A DNA stretch of 64,000 nt from Chitinophagaceae bacterium (GCA_016719165.1 JADKAJ010000001.1:124001-188000), one strand, 5' to 3'. Shown: positions 53,651 to 63,391, counted from the first letter of the stretch. Made by a program: numbers and translations. Notes: generated from the sequence alone by a model not told the origin.

Positions 53651-54546
53651 TATTTAACAGTCAACTCTTCCCAGGCTGCCGTCAGAGGTCGCTGTATGCC
53701 GTCTCCTTTCCATTGGTCAGAACCGGGGATGGCAGAAGCCTTTAGTATTTCTTCTTTTGTCTTACCGGCTTTAATTTCTCCTTCCACAAATTTTAATACG
53801 TTGCCGAGATAATCCCGGAACACTTTCAGATCATCGGCTTTACCAGTTACTTCATAGCCTGTGCCGGCATGACCAAAAACATAGATCGTTTTTTTATTAA
53901 ACTTATTAAGTGCTTTATCCAATACATTTATCCAGCTTCTCATATTGGCACCTGCATTGCGGTCCACATAGGGATGGCGACGGTTAAATACAAGATCGCC
54001 GCAATGAACAATATTTGCATGCTGAAAATGGATAAAGCTGTCGCCATTGGTATGACCTGCGCCAAAATAGTGCAGGCAGATTTTCTCTTTGCCCACTTTC
54101 TGGCACCAGGTATTGGTGAAGGTTTGATCAGGATAGAGTTGTTTGTCTTCAGATTTATTTTGCCTGGCTGAATTTTCCTGGTTCTTTTTTGAATTTTCAT
54201 GCGCCAGCACATGCTCCACTAATCCTTTAAAAGAAATGTTACCACCACTGTGATCACCATGATGGTGTGTATTAATCAATAATTTGAAAGGTTGTTCACT
54301 TTTCTTTTTCAGCTCATCTATCAGGTGTTTGCTCTGGTCAGGAAATTGTGAATCCACGACTACGGTACCATCCTTCGAGAGCAGAAATGCAATGGTGCCG
54401 CCTCTTTCTGTAAAAATTCCCACATCATCTCGCAGCATGGTTATTTTCCAGGGTTCCTGGAATAGGACAGAAAGGATATTGTGTTGTGCTAAAGTGAATG
54501 CACCCATTGTGAATGCAGTGTTTTGAAGAAAGGAGCGGCGATTCAT
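53650..54546 (-). CDS. Metallo-beta-lactamase-fold hydrolase with Tat signal
   Basis: 298 residues. Twin-arginine start MNRRSFLQNTAFTMG, so exported folded. The zinc motif is THHHGDHSGGN near residue 93, followed by the downstream ligands GAGHTNGDSFIHF near 165, HCGDLVFNRRHPYVD near 183 and GHAGTGYE near 228. These are the standard MBL-fold positions. It is closest in type to the general SoxH/QuiP-like hydrolases; substrate unknown. Followed with a one-base overlap by a tiny membrane protein. Confidence 0.9.
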   Translation of the reverse strand: MNRRSFLQNTAFTMGAFTLAQHNILSVLFQEPWKITMLRDDVGIFTERGGTIAFLLSKDGTVVVDSQFPDQSKHLIDELKKKSEQPFKLLINTHHHGDHSGGNISFKGLVEHVLAHENSKKNQENSARQNKSEDKQLYPDQTFTNTWCQKVGKEKICLHYFGAGHTNGDSFIHFQHANIVHCGDLVFNRRHPYVDRNAGANMRSWINVLDKALNKFNKKTIYVFGHAGTGYEVTGKADDLKVFRDYLGNVLKFVEGEIKAGKTKEEILKASAIPGSDQWKGDGIQRPLTAAWEELTVK

Positions 54547-54636
54547 GAGATTAATTTTTCAGATAACAAGTTAATTCGATTTTAGTTTTGAAGCGGTAAT
54601 TCTTTAAACTCATCCCGGTCACCGAATGTGGCTAAG

Positions 54637-55881
54637 TTAATACTCAAATTTTCTTAATCCCGGTGCTTTAAACCATGTTATGATTACCACTAACAAAGTC
54701 ATACACCCTCCAAAGATGACGGATGGCACCATACCCATTGCGGTAGCAGCCACACCGCTTTCGAACTGGCCGAGTTCGTTTGAGGAATTGATGAAGATAG
54801 AATTGACCGAGGAAACCCGTCCCCGCATTTCATCAGGTACAAATAACTGTACCACTGTTCCGCGGATGATTACACTGACACCATCAAACAAGCCTCCGGC
54901 GAATAAAGCAAAAAAGCTCAACCAGAAATTTTGGGATATAGCAAAGACCAGGATGCACAGTCCAAAACCGGCGACAACATATAACAATGTTTTTCCCTGT
55001 TTTCCTTTCAGGGGATGAGAAGTAAGCCAGGCGATGGCAACAAAGTTTCCCAGGTAAGTGGCGGCGACCAACCATCCTAATCCCTGCGGACCAACATGCA
55101 AAATATCATTGGCAAAAGCAGGCAACAGGGCAACAGCGCCCCCAAATAAAACGGCAAACATATCAAGACTCATCGCACCAAGTAATGCTTTTTGTTTAAA
55201 AACAAAACGTAATCCGTCTTTTACACCATCCCATGTTTTACTGTTTCCCTGCCAGCTAACCTGTTTTGGTTTTATTCTTTGAAATAGAAAAAATGCAATA
55301 CCTATCAGTACGCATACGGGTGTGAATGCGATTGTAATATTAGTGTACCCCATCAGTAAACCGGCAATAGCAGGTCCGGCTACTGCTGCAACAAGCCACA
55401 CCATACTATTAATAGAAACAGCCTTTACCAATGAATTCTGCGGTACCAATTGTGCCAGAAAAGCATTGAAAGCAGAACCGGTGTAAGCCCGGACCGCACC
55501 CGTTCCAAATACCAGCCCATAGATACTCCACTCAATGATGGACCGTGAATAATTATCCTGCATCCATTGTGAAGTAACAAGCAGCATTCCAAGCATCAGG
55601 AAAAAATAAATGGCGATGCAGATACTTATCAGCCTGTGTTTATTGCTTCTGTCTACCTTAACCCCGGCGGGTAGTGCCAGCGCAATCGCTGGTATCACTT
55701 CAGAAAGTCCAAGGAAACCCAGTGCCAGTTTGCTTCCCGTGATCTCATAGAGTCGCCAGCCTAATAATACCGGTGTCATCCGGAGACCGGCAATAAATAG
55801 AATCCGGGCTGTGATGAACCAGGTAAATTCTTTATTAATGACCGTGGAGAAAATATTTTTTATAGAAAAACGGTCACTCAT
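54637..55881 (-). CDS. Major facilitator superfamily transporter (MFS, ENTS-like)
   Basis: 414 residues, about 12 helices. It resembles the MFS group of EntS-type and other export permeases: GFLGLSEVIPAIALALPAGVKVDRSNKHR near residue 55 (the D-R-S-N-K loop), then TGSAFNAFLAQLVP near 130 and GRVSSVNSIFINSSNELG near 360. Substrate unknown. The start overlaps the kinase stop by four bases, so the two are coupled. Confidence 0.86.
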   Translation of the reverse strand: MSDRFSIKNIFSTVINKEFTWFITARILFIAGLRMTPVLLGWRLYEITGSKLALGFLGLSEVIPAIALALPAGVKVDRSNKHRLISICIAIYFFLMLGMLLVTSQWMQDNYSRSIIEWSIYGLVFGTGAVRAYTGSAFNAFLAQLVPQNSLVKAVSINSMVWLVAAVAGPAIAGLLMGYTNITIAFTPVCVLIGIAFFLFQRIKPKQVSWQGNSKTWDGVKDGLRFVFKQKALLGAMSLDMFAVLFGGAVALLPAFANDILHVGPQGLGWLVAATYLGNFVAIAWLTSHPLKGKQGKTLLYVVAGFGLCILVFAISQNFWLSFFALFAGGLFDGVSVIIRGTVVQLFVPDEMRGRVSSVNSIFINSSNELGQFESGVAATAMGMVPSVIFGGCMTLLVVIITWFKAPGLRKFEY

Positions 55882-56510
55882 GGAAGTGTAATATAATGCT
55901 GTCCGTTTTCATATTCTTTGTCAAGAGCATCATATATTACCTGGAGGTGTTTTTCATTTCCCAGGAAATCAGCATTACTGGCATCTACAAAAAGTGTTTT
56001 GATATTGTGTTGTTTGATATAATGCGTATAGGTTTCCTGGATATTGAACAAATATTCGTCCTGTATATTCTGTTCGTAAGCCCTGTTACGTTTTTTTATA
56101 TTGGACTGTAACTTGGCAACAGGGGCATGGAGGTAAATGAGTATATCCGGCTGTACCAGTTGCTGGTGGATGATATCAAAGAGTCGTTGGTACAGGCGAA
56201 ATTCATCATCCGGCAATGTTACTTTGGCGAATAATAAACATTTGGTGAACAGGTAGTCCGAAATGGTTAGTGCCTGGAACATGTCTTTTTGCTGTAATAA
56301 TTCTTTTTGCTGTTTGAAACGTTCGGCCATAAAGAACAGTTCCAGCGGGAACGCATATTGTCCGGGATTCTCATAAAATTTCGGAAGAAAAGGATTATCG
56401 GCAAACTCTTCGAGTATCAAACGGGCATTATAGTGTTTGCTGAGCAGATGTGCCAGGGTTGTTTTACCGGCGCCAATATTTCCTTCAATAGTTATAAAAT
56501 GGTAGTTCAT
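55878..56510 (-). CDS. Deoxynucleoside kinase
   Basis: 210 residues, cytosolic, phosphorylates deoxynucleosides (deoxyguanosine/deoxyadenosine/deoxycytidine type). P-loop IEGNIGAGKTTLAHLL at residues 8-23; the conserved LEEFADNPFLPKFYENPGQYAFPLELFF; the DYLFTKCLLFA segment near residue 90; and the RNRAYEQNIQDEYL lid motif near 142. It is preceded on the same strand by folK, an association common in Bacteroidota. Confidence 0.9.
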   Translation of the reverse strand: MNYHFITIEGNIGAGKTTLAHLLSKHYNARLILEEFADNPFLPKFYENPGQYAFPLELFFMAERFKQQKELLQQKDMFQALTISDYLFTKCLLFAKVTLPDDEFRLYQRLFDIIHQQLVQPDILIYLHAPVAKLQSNIKKRNRAYEQNIQDEYLFNIQETYTHYIKQHNIKTLFVDASNADFLGNEKHLQVIYDALDKEYENGQHYITLP

Positions 56511-56602
56511 GTGTCAATAGTAGAAAGCCAATAGCTGATAGAGGTCGCAAAATACTCTAAATGCAAAGGCATAAAATAATTAGCTGAAGATTGTGGAAAA
56601 AA

Positions 56603-57085
56603 TCAGGAATACTTTTTTACTTCCAGCTCATCCTTGCATTCCTGTAGCAGTTCAGTTATTGTTTTTTTGAGTACAGGATGTATAATCTCCGGGGCTATCT
56701 CTGCTAATGGTAATAATGCAAATCGCCTGTTTTGCATTTCAGGGTGAGGTAATTTCAGAAACTGGTAGTTGTGTTTTTCATTATTAAAAAGAAGGATATC
56801 GATATCAATCAGGCGGGGTCCATATTTCTCTTCCCTTACCCGGCCCATTTTTTTTTCTATTTTAAGAATGCGGCGAATCAATTGTCTTGCGTTCAACGGA
56901 GTTTCGATCATTATTGCCTGGTTTAAGAAGGCAGGCTGATCAGTATTGCCCCATGCCGCTGTTTCATATAAAGAAGAGGCAGCAATGATATTGCCAGTTT
57001 GTGCCGCTATTAATTCCCTTGCCATGGCAAGATTATGTACCCGTTCGCCCAAATTACCGCCGGTAAGAAGATATGCTGTATTCAT
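56603..57085 (-). CDS. folK: 2-amino-4-hydroxy-6-hydroxymethyldihydropteridine diphosphokinase
   Basis: 160 residues; transfers diphosphate from ATP to hydroxymethyldihydropterin in folate synthesis. Motifs: LLTGGNLGERVHNLAMA at the start, ETAAWGNTDQPAFLNQAIMIET near residue 42, and GRVREEKYGPRLIDIDILLF near 90-108 (the HPPK signature), then LPHPEMQNRRFALLPLAEIAP. ATG at 57085; an upstream TTG at 57097 is less likely. The promoter must lie in the 63-base divergent gap. Confidence 0.95.
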   Translation of the reverse strand: MNTAYLLTGGNLGERVHNLAMARELIAAQTGNIIAASSLYETAAWGNTDQPAFLNQAIMIETPLNARQLIRRILKIEKKMGRVREEKYGPRLIDIDILLFNNEKHNYQFLKLPHPEMQNRRFALLPLAEIAPEIIHPVLKKTITELLQECKDELEVKKYS

Positions 57086-57131
57086 AATACGGGTCAAATA
57101 TCTTTATTTTCAGCATTGAAATGTAATTAAA

Positions 57132-57139
57132 TACATTTG
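57132..57139 (+). promoter_or_regulatory. TAnnTTTG -7 box before the ABC-2 permease gene
   Basis: TACATTTG, exact consensus match, 9 bases before the ATG at 57149. A TTG at 57116 is closer than the usual -33 spacing. Confidence 0.35.
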
Positions 57140-57148
57140 TGGCCCAAC

Positions 57149-58267
57149 ATGAAAAATAGTCAGCAACCTTATAGTCAGTCCAGGGCTTTATGGGCTATTA
57201 CAAGAGCCAGTTTCAAAGCAATATTTTCCAATCCCAGCGCTATCATATTCAGTATACTGTTCCCCATTATTTTTGTGTTGATATTCGGGGCTTTTGGCAG
57301 CGGCGGGGGAGTCAGTTACCGGATTGCCCTGACACCGGACAGTGATACGACAAATGATTTTTACCAGGGATTAAAGCAAACGCCGGTTATCCGGATAGTT
57401 AGTTACAGCGATTCGGCCTTACTGAATAAAGACCTGCAGAAGGGCAAGCTTACTGCTATTCTTACCCTTACCAGGAATGAGGATACTGCACAAAAACCTG
57501 AAATAACAGTTAAAGTAAATTCAACCACTGCCAGTGCAAATACTATTGGTTCGTTCATCCCGGTGCTTGATTATATCAGACTAAGAATTGAAACTGCAAA
57601 TGCCGGAATTGAACAGGAGAGTATTGCGGTTGAAGAACCGGTGATAAAAGAAGTAAGAAAGTACCGCCAGATAGATTTCATTTTGCCCGGACAATTGGGT
57701 TTTTCCATATTATTTGCTACACTATTCGGTGTTGCTTTTACCTTTTTTAACCTGCGAGAGCAGTTAGTATTAAAAAGATTTTACGCTTCTCCGGTTAATA
57801 AGATAAATATACTGTTGGGTATTGGGATGAGCCGCTTATTTTTTCAACTGCTCAGTGTGGTGGTGTTAATATTGTTTGGTCATTTCTTTATGAATTTTAC
57901 TTTACAGCAAGGCATTTTTACTTTTTTGGAGATAATAGCAATGACCATTATTATGCTATTCCTGCTGATGGGAGTGGGCCTGATTTTCAGTAGTATTGCT
58001 AAAAGCGATACCTCTATTCCATTGCTGATAAATTTATTTGGCTTTCCACAGATGATGTTGTCAGGTACTTTTTTCCCGATTGAGGTTTTCCCCAAATGGC
58101 TGCAGGAGATATGCAGAGTGCTGCCACTTACCCAATATAATGATGCGGTTCGAAAAATCTCATTTGAAGGGTTGAGTATTTTTGAATGCTGGAAAGAGAT
58201 CGGGATACTGGGAATCTGGATAGTAATAATTTATTTTATTACTGCCAGGGTCCTAAAATGGGAGTAG
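57149..58267 (+). CDS. ABC-2 type transporter permease
   Basis: 372 residues. One helix at residues about 28-50, a large extracytoplasmic domain (residues about 55-190), then a cluster of five helices (about 190-370) with the PQMMLSGTFFPIEVFPKWLQ motif of ABC-2 export permeases near residue 292. The partner ATPase is not adjacent. Start is the ATG at 57149; a TTG four codons earlier is spurious. Substrate unknown. Confidence 0.87.
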   Translation: MKNSQQPYSQSRALWAITRASFKAIFSNPSAIIFSILFPIIFVLIFGAFGSGGGVSYRIALTPDSDTTNDFYQGLKQTPVIRIVSYSDSALLNKDLQKGKLTAILTLTRNEDTAQKPEITVKVNSTTASANTIGSFIPVLDYIRLRIETANAGIEQESIAVEEPVIKEVRKYRQIDFILPGQLGFSILFATLFGVAFTFFNLREQLVLKRFYASPVNKINILLGIGMSRLFFQLLSVVVLILFGHFFMNFTLQQGIFTFLEIIAMTIIMLFLLMGVGLIFSSIAKSDTSIPLLINLFGFPQMMLSGTFFPIEVFPKWLQEICRVLPLTQYNDAVRKISFEGLSIFECWKEIGILGIWIVIIYFITARVLKWE

Positions 58268-58322
58268 GAATTGTCAACCGGGTGGGTAAGCTGTTATTTG
58301 TAAAATTCAATTGATTTTAATT

Positions 58323-58820
58323 ATGCGTTTATTAAAGCTGGCCATAATAAGTTTTATTGTTTTTTTTCTGCTTATTACAGCTATCTCTCTATTTATACCT
58401 GCTCATGTCCGAATTTCGAAAGCAACTGATATTAATGCAACGAAAGACTCAGTAATGCTGCAGGTAAAAAATGCTGCTAACTGGAAAAACTGGTATCCGG
58501 GAGCAGACACACTGGAAGTATTACAAATAGATGGAGTTGTGAAAGGCATCCTGACAAAAGGGCAACAGGGAATTATAATTACCGGGTCGGATGATAGTAC
58601 TGTAATGGCAGGAAATGCCGGTACAGCCCCCGGTAAAGGAGAAATGGGTTGGAATATACTTCAATCCCGGGGCAAAGGGCCAGTCACCGTTCAATGGTAT
58701 ATGGATTTCCGATTTAGCTGGTACCCATGGGAAAAATTTTCCAGTCTTTTACTGGAAAAAAGATATGGATTACTCATGGAACAGGGGCTCGATAAACTGA
58801 AGAAGTTCCTCGAAAAATAA
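58323..58820 (+). CDS. SRPBCC-like membrane-anchored protein
   Basis: 165 residues. One N-terminal membrane helix (MRLLKLAIISFIVFFLLITA) precedes a polyketide-cyclase/START-like domain: INATKDSVMLQVKNAANWKNWYPG near residue 38 and the closing helix LLEKRYGLLMEQGLDKLKKFL. The family binds hydrophobic ligands in a groove; function unknown. The ATG at 58323 is used; a TTG 12 bases earlier is possible. Confidence 0.68.
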   Translation: MRLLKLAIISFIVFFLLITAISLFIPAHVRISKATDINATKDSVMLQVKNAANWKNWYPGADTLEVLQIDGVVKGILTKGQQGIIITGSDDSTVMAGNAGTAPGKGEMGWNILQSRGKGPVTVQWYMDFRFSWYPWEKFSSLLLEKRYGLLMEQGLDKLKKFLEK

Positions 58821-58869
58821 ATGCAGGTTCCTGTAATCTTGTTAACTTCAATGCTCAAAAATCAACAAG

Positions 58870-59367
58870 ATGAAAAATATATTATTAGTGCTGGCTGTAT
58901 TTGCTGTTTTCAATAGCTATTCCCAGCAATCAACCCGGAAAAGTCCGCATGACACGGTGAGTTCTGCCAATACCGTAGTTACCTACGGTAGACCTTTTAA
59001 AAATAATCGTGAAGTTTTTGGTGGATTAGAGAAATTTGGAAAAGTATGGAGAGTCGGAGCCGATGAAGCAACGACTATCAGTTTTGCTAAAGACGTAAAT
59101 TTTGCCGGTGCTGGTATTAAAGCCGGTACCTATACTTTGTTTGCCATCCCTGAAGAAAAGGAGTGGACCATTATTCTTAATTCGCAATTAGGGCAATGGG
59201 GTGCTTATGGGTACGAAAAAAATAAGGATAAGAATGTGGCTTCAGTAAAAGTTCCGGTGATGAAACTGAGCAACGTGGTAGAGCAACTTACGATCCGTTT
59301 TGCAGAAAATGGTTCACTGGTTATCGAATGGGATATGACGCAAGTAACCGTGCCTTTAAGTTTCTGA
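58870..59367 (+). CDS. DUF2911-domain secreted protein
   Basis: 165 residues with a signal peptide (cut after SYSQ). The DUF2911 core is clear: TVVTYGRPFKNNREVFGGLE near residue 36, VWRVGADEATTISFAKDVNF near 58 and AGTYTLFAIPEEKEWTIILN near 82. The domain is common in Bacteroidota and its function is unknown. It is followed by a terminator, so it forms a short transcript with the SRPBCC-like gene 49 bases upstream or stands alone. Confidence 0.9.
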   Translation: MKNILLVLAVFAVFNSYSQQSTRKSPHDTVSSANTVVTYGRPFKNNREVFGGLEKFGKVWRVGADEATTISFAKDVNFAGAGIKAGTYTLFAIPEEKEWTIILNSQLGQWGAYGYEKNKDKNVASVKVPVMKLSNVVEQLTIRFAENGSLVIEWDMTQVTVPLSF

Positions 59368-59385
59368 TTCTAAATGACTATTTAT

Positions 59386-59417
59386 AAAGGCTGTCCATCG
59401 GGCAGCCTTTTTGTTTT
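59386..59417 (+). terminator. Intrinsic terminator after the DUF2911 gene
   Basis: An 11-base stem (AAAGGCTGTCC at 59386-59396, GGGCAGCCTTT at 59400-59410, one T-G wobble), 3-base loop, then TTGTTTT on the plus strand. Confidence 0.85.
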
Positions 59418-59460
59418 GCCTTTCGTCTCTTAGTAACTTTAAGTAATAAATCTGCCAATT

Positions 59461-60321
59461 ATGACCTGTTTAAAAAGAGTCCTGGTAAGTGCACTTTCTC
59501 TGTCGCTTGTTTTAACAATTCAAGCCCAGGTAACCGAAGGTGATACGCTGCTGTATCAAAGAGACAGTGTGATTGAACTGGAGCCAGATCCTACCACTAT
59601 ATTTTTTCAGGAGGGTGAAAAAACGAAGACACCCGGGAAAGTGATGCTGGTTACAAAAAGCCGGAAAGCAGTTTCGCTGGCCAATTTTTTAAAAAGCATG
59701 GTGGCAGATGTAATAGATTTTCCGTTGTATACTGATCATGCTTTTGCAGATATGGATAATGATGGTAAAAAGGAGCTGTTGGTTTCCAATTATACCGGAG
59801 GTGCCCATTGTTGCGATGAGATCTACATTTTTAAAAATATTGGCCCGAATAAATACCAGCATGTTGCTAAACTCTTTGCCGGTAATACCATTATTACAAA
59901 GGAGAAGGAATTTATTTATGATTTTCATGAACAGTTTGGATATTTCTTCACTTGTTTTGCCTGCGGTTATACTGATACTACGGATGGTGCCCCGGTAGAA
60001 ATTCGCAGCATTACACTTAACTATAATAAGGGGAAAATGGTAGTTACTCCCGGCGACCAGGAATTGAAAAGTATCATCAATGATAACCTGGGGAAACTGG
60101 GTGAACAGCCTTATGAAAAACTGAGCGATGATATAGACCAGGATAACGGTCTCCGTAAAGAGTTTGCTTTAAACCTGGTTGTGCATTATTATTCTTTTGG
60201 ACGAAATATGATGGAAACACAAAAGCTTTTCAACAAGTACTATAAATATCCTGATGCGAAAAAAGTTTGGGCAGCTTTTGTAAAACAAATGCAGTACATG
60301 AAAAGGGATAATGATTTCTGA
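59461..60321 (+). CDS. Secreted protein with EF-hand/FG-GAP-like calcium motif, unknown function
   Basis: 286 residues with a signal peptide (cut after IQAQ). ADMDNDGKKELLVSNYTGGAHCCDEIYIF near residue 95 has the DxDxDG calcium-loop form seen in VCBS/FG-GAP repeats, with an unusual His-Cys-Cys. Two more cysteines (FTCFACGY, near residue 160) may pair with them. No known family. Its stop directly abuts the queG stop. Confidence 0.62.
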   Translation: MTCLKRVLVSALSLSLVLTIQAQVTEGDTLLYQRDSVIELEPDPTTIFFQEGEKTKTPGKVMLVTKSRKAVSLANFLKSMVADVIDFPLYTDHAFADMDNDGKKELLVSNYTGGAHCCDEIYIFKNIGPNKYQHVAKLFAGNTIITKEKEFIYDFHEQFGYFFTCFACGYTDTTDGAPVEIRSITLNYNKGKMVVTPGDQELKSIINDNLGKLGEQPYEKLSDDIDQDNGLRKEFALNLVVHYYSFGRNMMETQKLFNKYYKYPDAKKVWAAFVKQMQYMKRDNDF

Positions 60322-61245
60322 TCAGGCACCCGAAATGAATTTGAGATTTCGCTGAATGCCCTTCCATTTTGTTCGCTTCAGCGGGGAATGTTTGAATATA
60401 GTTTTAAAACTTTCTTCTGTCATCAGCTCCCATTCTTTTGTACTCAGGTTTAGTATTTCAGGGATGGGTGCAAATGAAGTCTCATCATATGGCTTGCTGA
60501 AGCGGTTCCAGGGACAAACATCCTGGCAGGTATCACAACCAAACATCCAGTTGTCAAACCGGCCTTTCATAGCATCGGGAATGATCATTTCTTTCAACTC
60601 AATGGTGAAATACGAAATGCACTTACTGCCATCAATTACTTTATCGGGCAATATCGCTTCGGTTGGACAAGCATCAATACATTTGGTACAGGTGCCGCAG
60701 TAATCTTTCACGAAAGGATCATCGTATTCCAACTCAAGGTCAGTTATCAATGTTGCAATAAAATAAAAGGAGCCGCTTTGTTTGGTAATCAGGTTTCCAT
60801 TCTTGCCTATCCATCCCAACCCGCTTTTCTGCGCCCATGTTCTTTCCAGCACCGGGGCAGAATCAACAAAACCTCTTCCTTGTATTTCCCCGATATGTCC
60901 CTGCATTTCTGCGATTAATTCTTTCAGTTTCTCCCGTATCACCTCATGGTAGTCGCGGCCCCGGGCATACTTCGAAATCTTAGGGGCTTCCGGTTGCTGC
61001 TCCTGTGCAGGATAATAATTTAATAATAAAGTAATGACGGTCCGGGCACCGGGTACCAGTTTGGAAGGATCGATACGCAGATCAAAATAATTTTCCATGT
61101 ACTGCATACGGCCATGCATGCCTTTCTGTAACCATTTTTCCAAACGTACAGCATCTTCTTCCAGTTTATGAGCCCTTGTGATACCGCAATAGCTAAACCC
61201 CAGCCGGCCAGCTGTTTTTTTGACAAAATGGGTATGTGTATGCAA
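60322..61245 (-). CDS. queG: Epoxyqueuosine reductase
   Basis: 307 residues, cytosolic; reduces epoxyqueuosine in tRNA to queuosine using cobalamin and iron-sulfur clusters. Two 4Fe-4S sets are visible: CGTCTKCIDACPTEAILPD near residue 187 and CDTCQDVCPWNRF near 238. The N-terminal GFSYCGITRAHKLEEDAVRLEKWL and the SGLGWIGKNGNLI segment near 145 are family signatures. The start is a TTG; the frame has a stop 15 bases upstream of it and no ATG before the conserved region. Confidence 0.95.
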   Translation of the reverse strand: MHTHTHFVKKTAGRLGFSYCGITRAHKLEEDAVRLEKWLQKGMHGRMQYMENYFDLRIDPSKLVPGARTVITLLLNYYPAQEQQPEAPKISKYARGRDYHEVIREKLKELIAEMQGHIGEIQGRGFVDSAPVLERTWAQKSGLGWIGKNGNLITKQSGSFYFIATLITDLELEYDDPFVKDYCGTCTKCIDACPTEAILPDKVIDGSKCISYFTIELKEMIIPDAMKGRFDNWMFGCDTCQDVCPWNRFSKPYDETSFAPIPEILNLSTKEWELMTEESFKTIFKHSPLKRTKWKGIQRNLKFISGA

Positions 61246-61378
61246 CAGGTTCAGGGGGAGTTAATATTTATTTATTCTATTCTATTGATTTTATTGCCAC
61301 TCTAATCATTGACTAGTTTGGTTTTTTTGCGTAAAATTGAGCTTTGTTGAACGAATTTAACCACATTTAACCATCACT

Positions 61379-63391
61379 ATGCTTTCAAAACTGTACTTCC
61401 TGTGTATTGGGTTATTATTTTTTTCCGGTAATCCTTTTGCACAGGAAAAATCTAACGTAAAATTTGGCAATGTTTCCGAAAAGGATTTTAATACAAAAAT
61501 TTATCCTATCGACAGCAATGCCAGTGCTGTAGTGATCGCAGATATTGGTTATAGCGCAATTGAGGGGAATACGAAGGGCTGGTTCTCCCTTGTTTACAAA
61601 CATTTTAAGCGGTTGCACATCCTAAATAAAAATGGCTATGATGCAGCTAATGTTTCAATTTCCTTATATGCTGATGGTGATGCGGAAGAAGAGTTGAATA
61701 AATTAAAAGCAGTGACCTATAACCTGGAGAATGGGAAAGTAGTAGAGACGAAACTGGATGTAAAGGCATCTGTCTTTAAAGATAAGATCAGTAAAAACAG
61801 GGTGGTTAAAAAATTCACCTTCCCGAATGTGAAAGAGGGTTCCATCATCGAGTATGAATATACCATTACCTCAGATTTTTTGCAGAATCTTCAGCCATGG
61901 GAATTTCAGGGAGCCTATCCCCGTTTATGGAGTGAATACAATCTTGCCTTACCAGAATTTTTAGGCTATGTTTTTCTGACCCGTGGGTATAAAAAATATG
62001 ATATCAATGATAAAAAACTGCGTTCAGAAAGTTTTACCATTTTAGATAGTCGTGGTATTGGCGCTTCTGAAAGGTACCAGTTTACTGCCAATGTATCAGA
62101 CAACAGGTGGGTAATGAAAAATGTGCCGGCGTTAAAAGAAGAAAGTTTTACTTCCACCATCGATAACCATATTGCCAAGATTGAATTTCAATTGTCAGAA
62201 TACCGGCAGCCACTCACTTACCGGAATATTATGGGTTCATGGCCCAAATTGGCCAATGACCTGATGGAGGCTGATTTTTTCGGGAAGCCTGTCACTAAAG
62301 ATAATGGCTGGCTGAAAGATATAGTTAAGCCGCTTATTGAAGGAGTGAATGGCAATAAAGAAAAGGCACATAAGATATTCGCCTATGTTCGGGACAATTT
62401 TACCTGTACCAATCACAGTGATCTTTTTGCAGAACAAACGCTTAAAAACCTGGAGAAGTCTAAAAGTGGTACAGTTGCTGAGATTAACCTGTTGCTAACC
62501 GCTATGCTCAGGTACGCAGATATTGAAGCTGATCCGGTCATTCTCAGTACCCGTTCCAACGGAATGACTTATCCCCTGTACCCGCTTATTACGCAATACA
62601 ATTATGTTATTGCAAGAATAGTAATTGATGGAAAAATTTTTTACCTGGATGCCAGTGAACCCCGCCTGGGATTTGGTCATTTGCCGGTGCGTTGTTACAA
62701 CGGACACGGAAGAGTGATCAACAAGACAGCTGATGCAATCGAATTGGACAGTGATTCATTAATGGAGAGAAAAAGTACAACTGTATTTGTGGTCAACGAT
62801 GAGAAAGGAAATATCGTAGGCAGTATGCTGCAAACGCCGGGTTATTATGAATCTTTTAACCTGCGGGAGCGAATCAAAGAAAAAGGAAAAGAGCAATTGA
62901 TAACTGATATAAAAAAGGCTTTTGGTACGGAGATATTGGTCAGTAAGTTCGAACTGGATTCGCTTGATAAGTATGAGGAAGTGCTGGGTATAAAATATGA
63001 TTTTGATTTTACCGGTGAAAAAGAAGATATCATTTACCTGAACCCGATGTTTGGAGAGGGGTACAAGGAAAATCCATTTAAATCAGCAGAACGTCTTTAT
63101 CCTGTAGAAATGCCCTATGGTTTTGATGAAACATATACCCTGCAAATGGATGTACCTTCCGGCTATGAAGTGGATGAATTGCCAAAATCAATGGTGGTGA
63201 AGTTGAATGAGGAAAATGAAGGGATGTTTGAATATCGTATTTCCCAGTCAGGCAGCGGCATTTCCTTTCGTTCCCGCATTCGTATAAGCAGGGCCTACTT
63301 TATGCCTGAAGAATATGAGATGTTGCGGGAATTCTTTAACCTGGTGGTAAAAAAGCAGGCTGAACAGATCGTACTTAAAAAGAAAAAATAA
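61379..63391 (+). CDS. DUF3857 protein with inactive transglutaminase-like domain
   Basis: 670 residues with a signal peptide (cut after PFAQ). DUF3857 occupies residues about 45-240 (IIEYEYTITSDFLQNLQPWEFQG near 160). A transglutaminase-like domain spans about 300-430, but the catalytic triad is broken: Val366 replaces Cys in SGTVAEINLLLTAML, Tyr409 replaces His in QYNYVIARIV; Asp424 in YLDASEP remains. The C-terminal region is beta-rich. Likely a non-enzymatic binding protein in the periplasm. A related gene starts 3 bases after its stop. Confidence 0.88.
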   Translation: MLSKLYFLCIGLLFFSGNPFAQEKSNVKFGNVSEKDFNTKIYPIDSNASAVVIADIGYSAIEGNTKGWFSLVYKHFKRLHILNKNGYDAANVSISLYADGDAEEELNKLKAVTYNLENGKVVETKLDVKASVFKDKISKNRVVKKFTFPNVKEGSIIEYEYTITSDFLQNLQPWEFQGAYPRLWSEYNLALPEFLGYVFLTRGYKKYDINDKKLRSESFTILDSRGIGASERYQFTANVSDNRWVMKNVPALKEESFTSTIDNHIAKIEFQLSEYRQPLTYRNIMGSWPKLANDLMEADFFGKPVTKDNGWLKDIVKPLIEGVNGNKEKAHKIFAYVRDNFTCTNHSDLFAEQTLKNLEKSKSGTVAEINLLLTAMLRYADIEADPVILSTRSNGMTYPLYPLITQYNYVIARIVIDGKIFYLDASEPRLGFGHLPVRCYNGHGRVINKTADAIELDSDSLMERKSTTVFVVNDEKGNIVGSMLQTPGYYESFNLRERIKEKGKEQLITDIKKAFGTEILVSKFELDSLDKYEEVLGIKYDFDFTGEKEDIIYLNPMFGEGYKENPFKSAERLYPVEMPYGFDETYTLQMDVPSGYEVDELPKSMVVKLNEENEGMFEYRISQSGSGISFRSRIRISRAYFMPEEYEMLREFFNLVVKKQAEQIVLKKKK

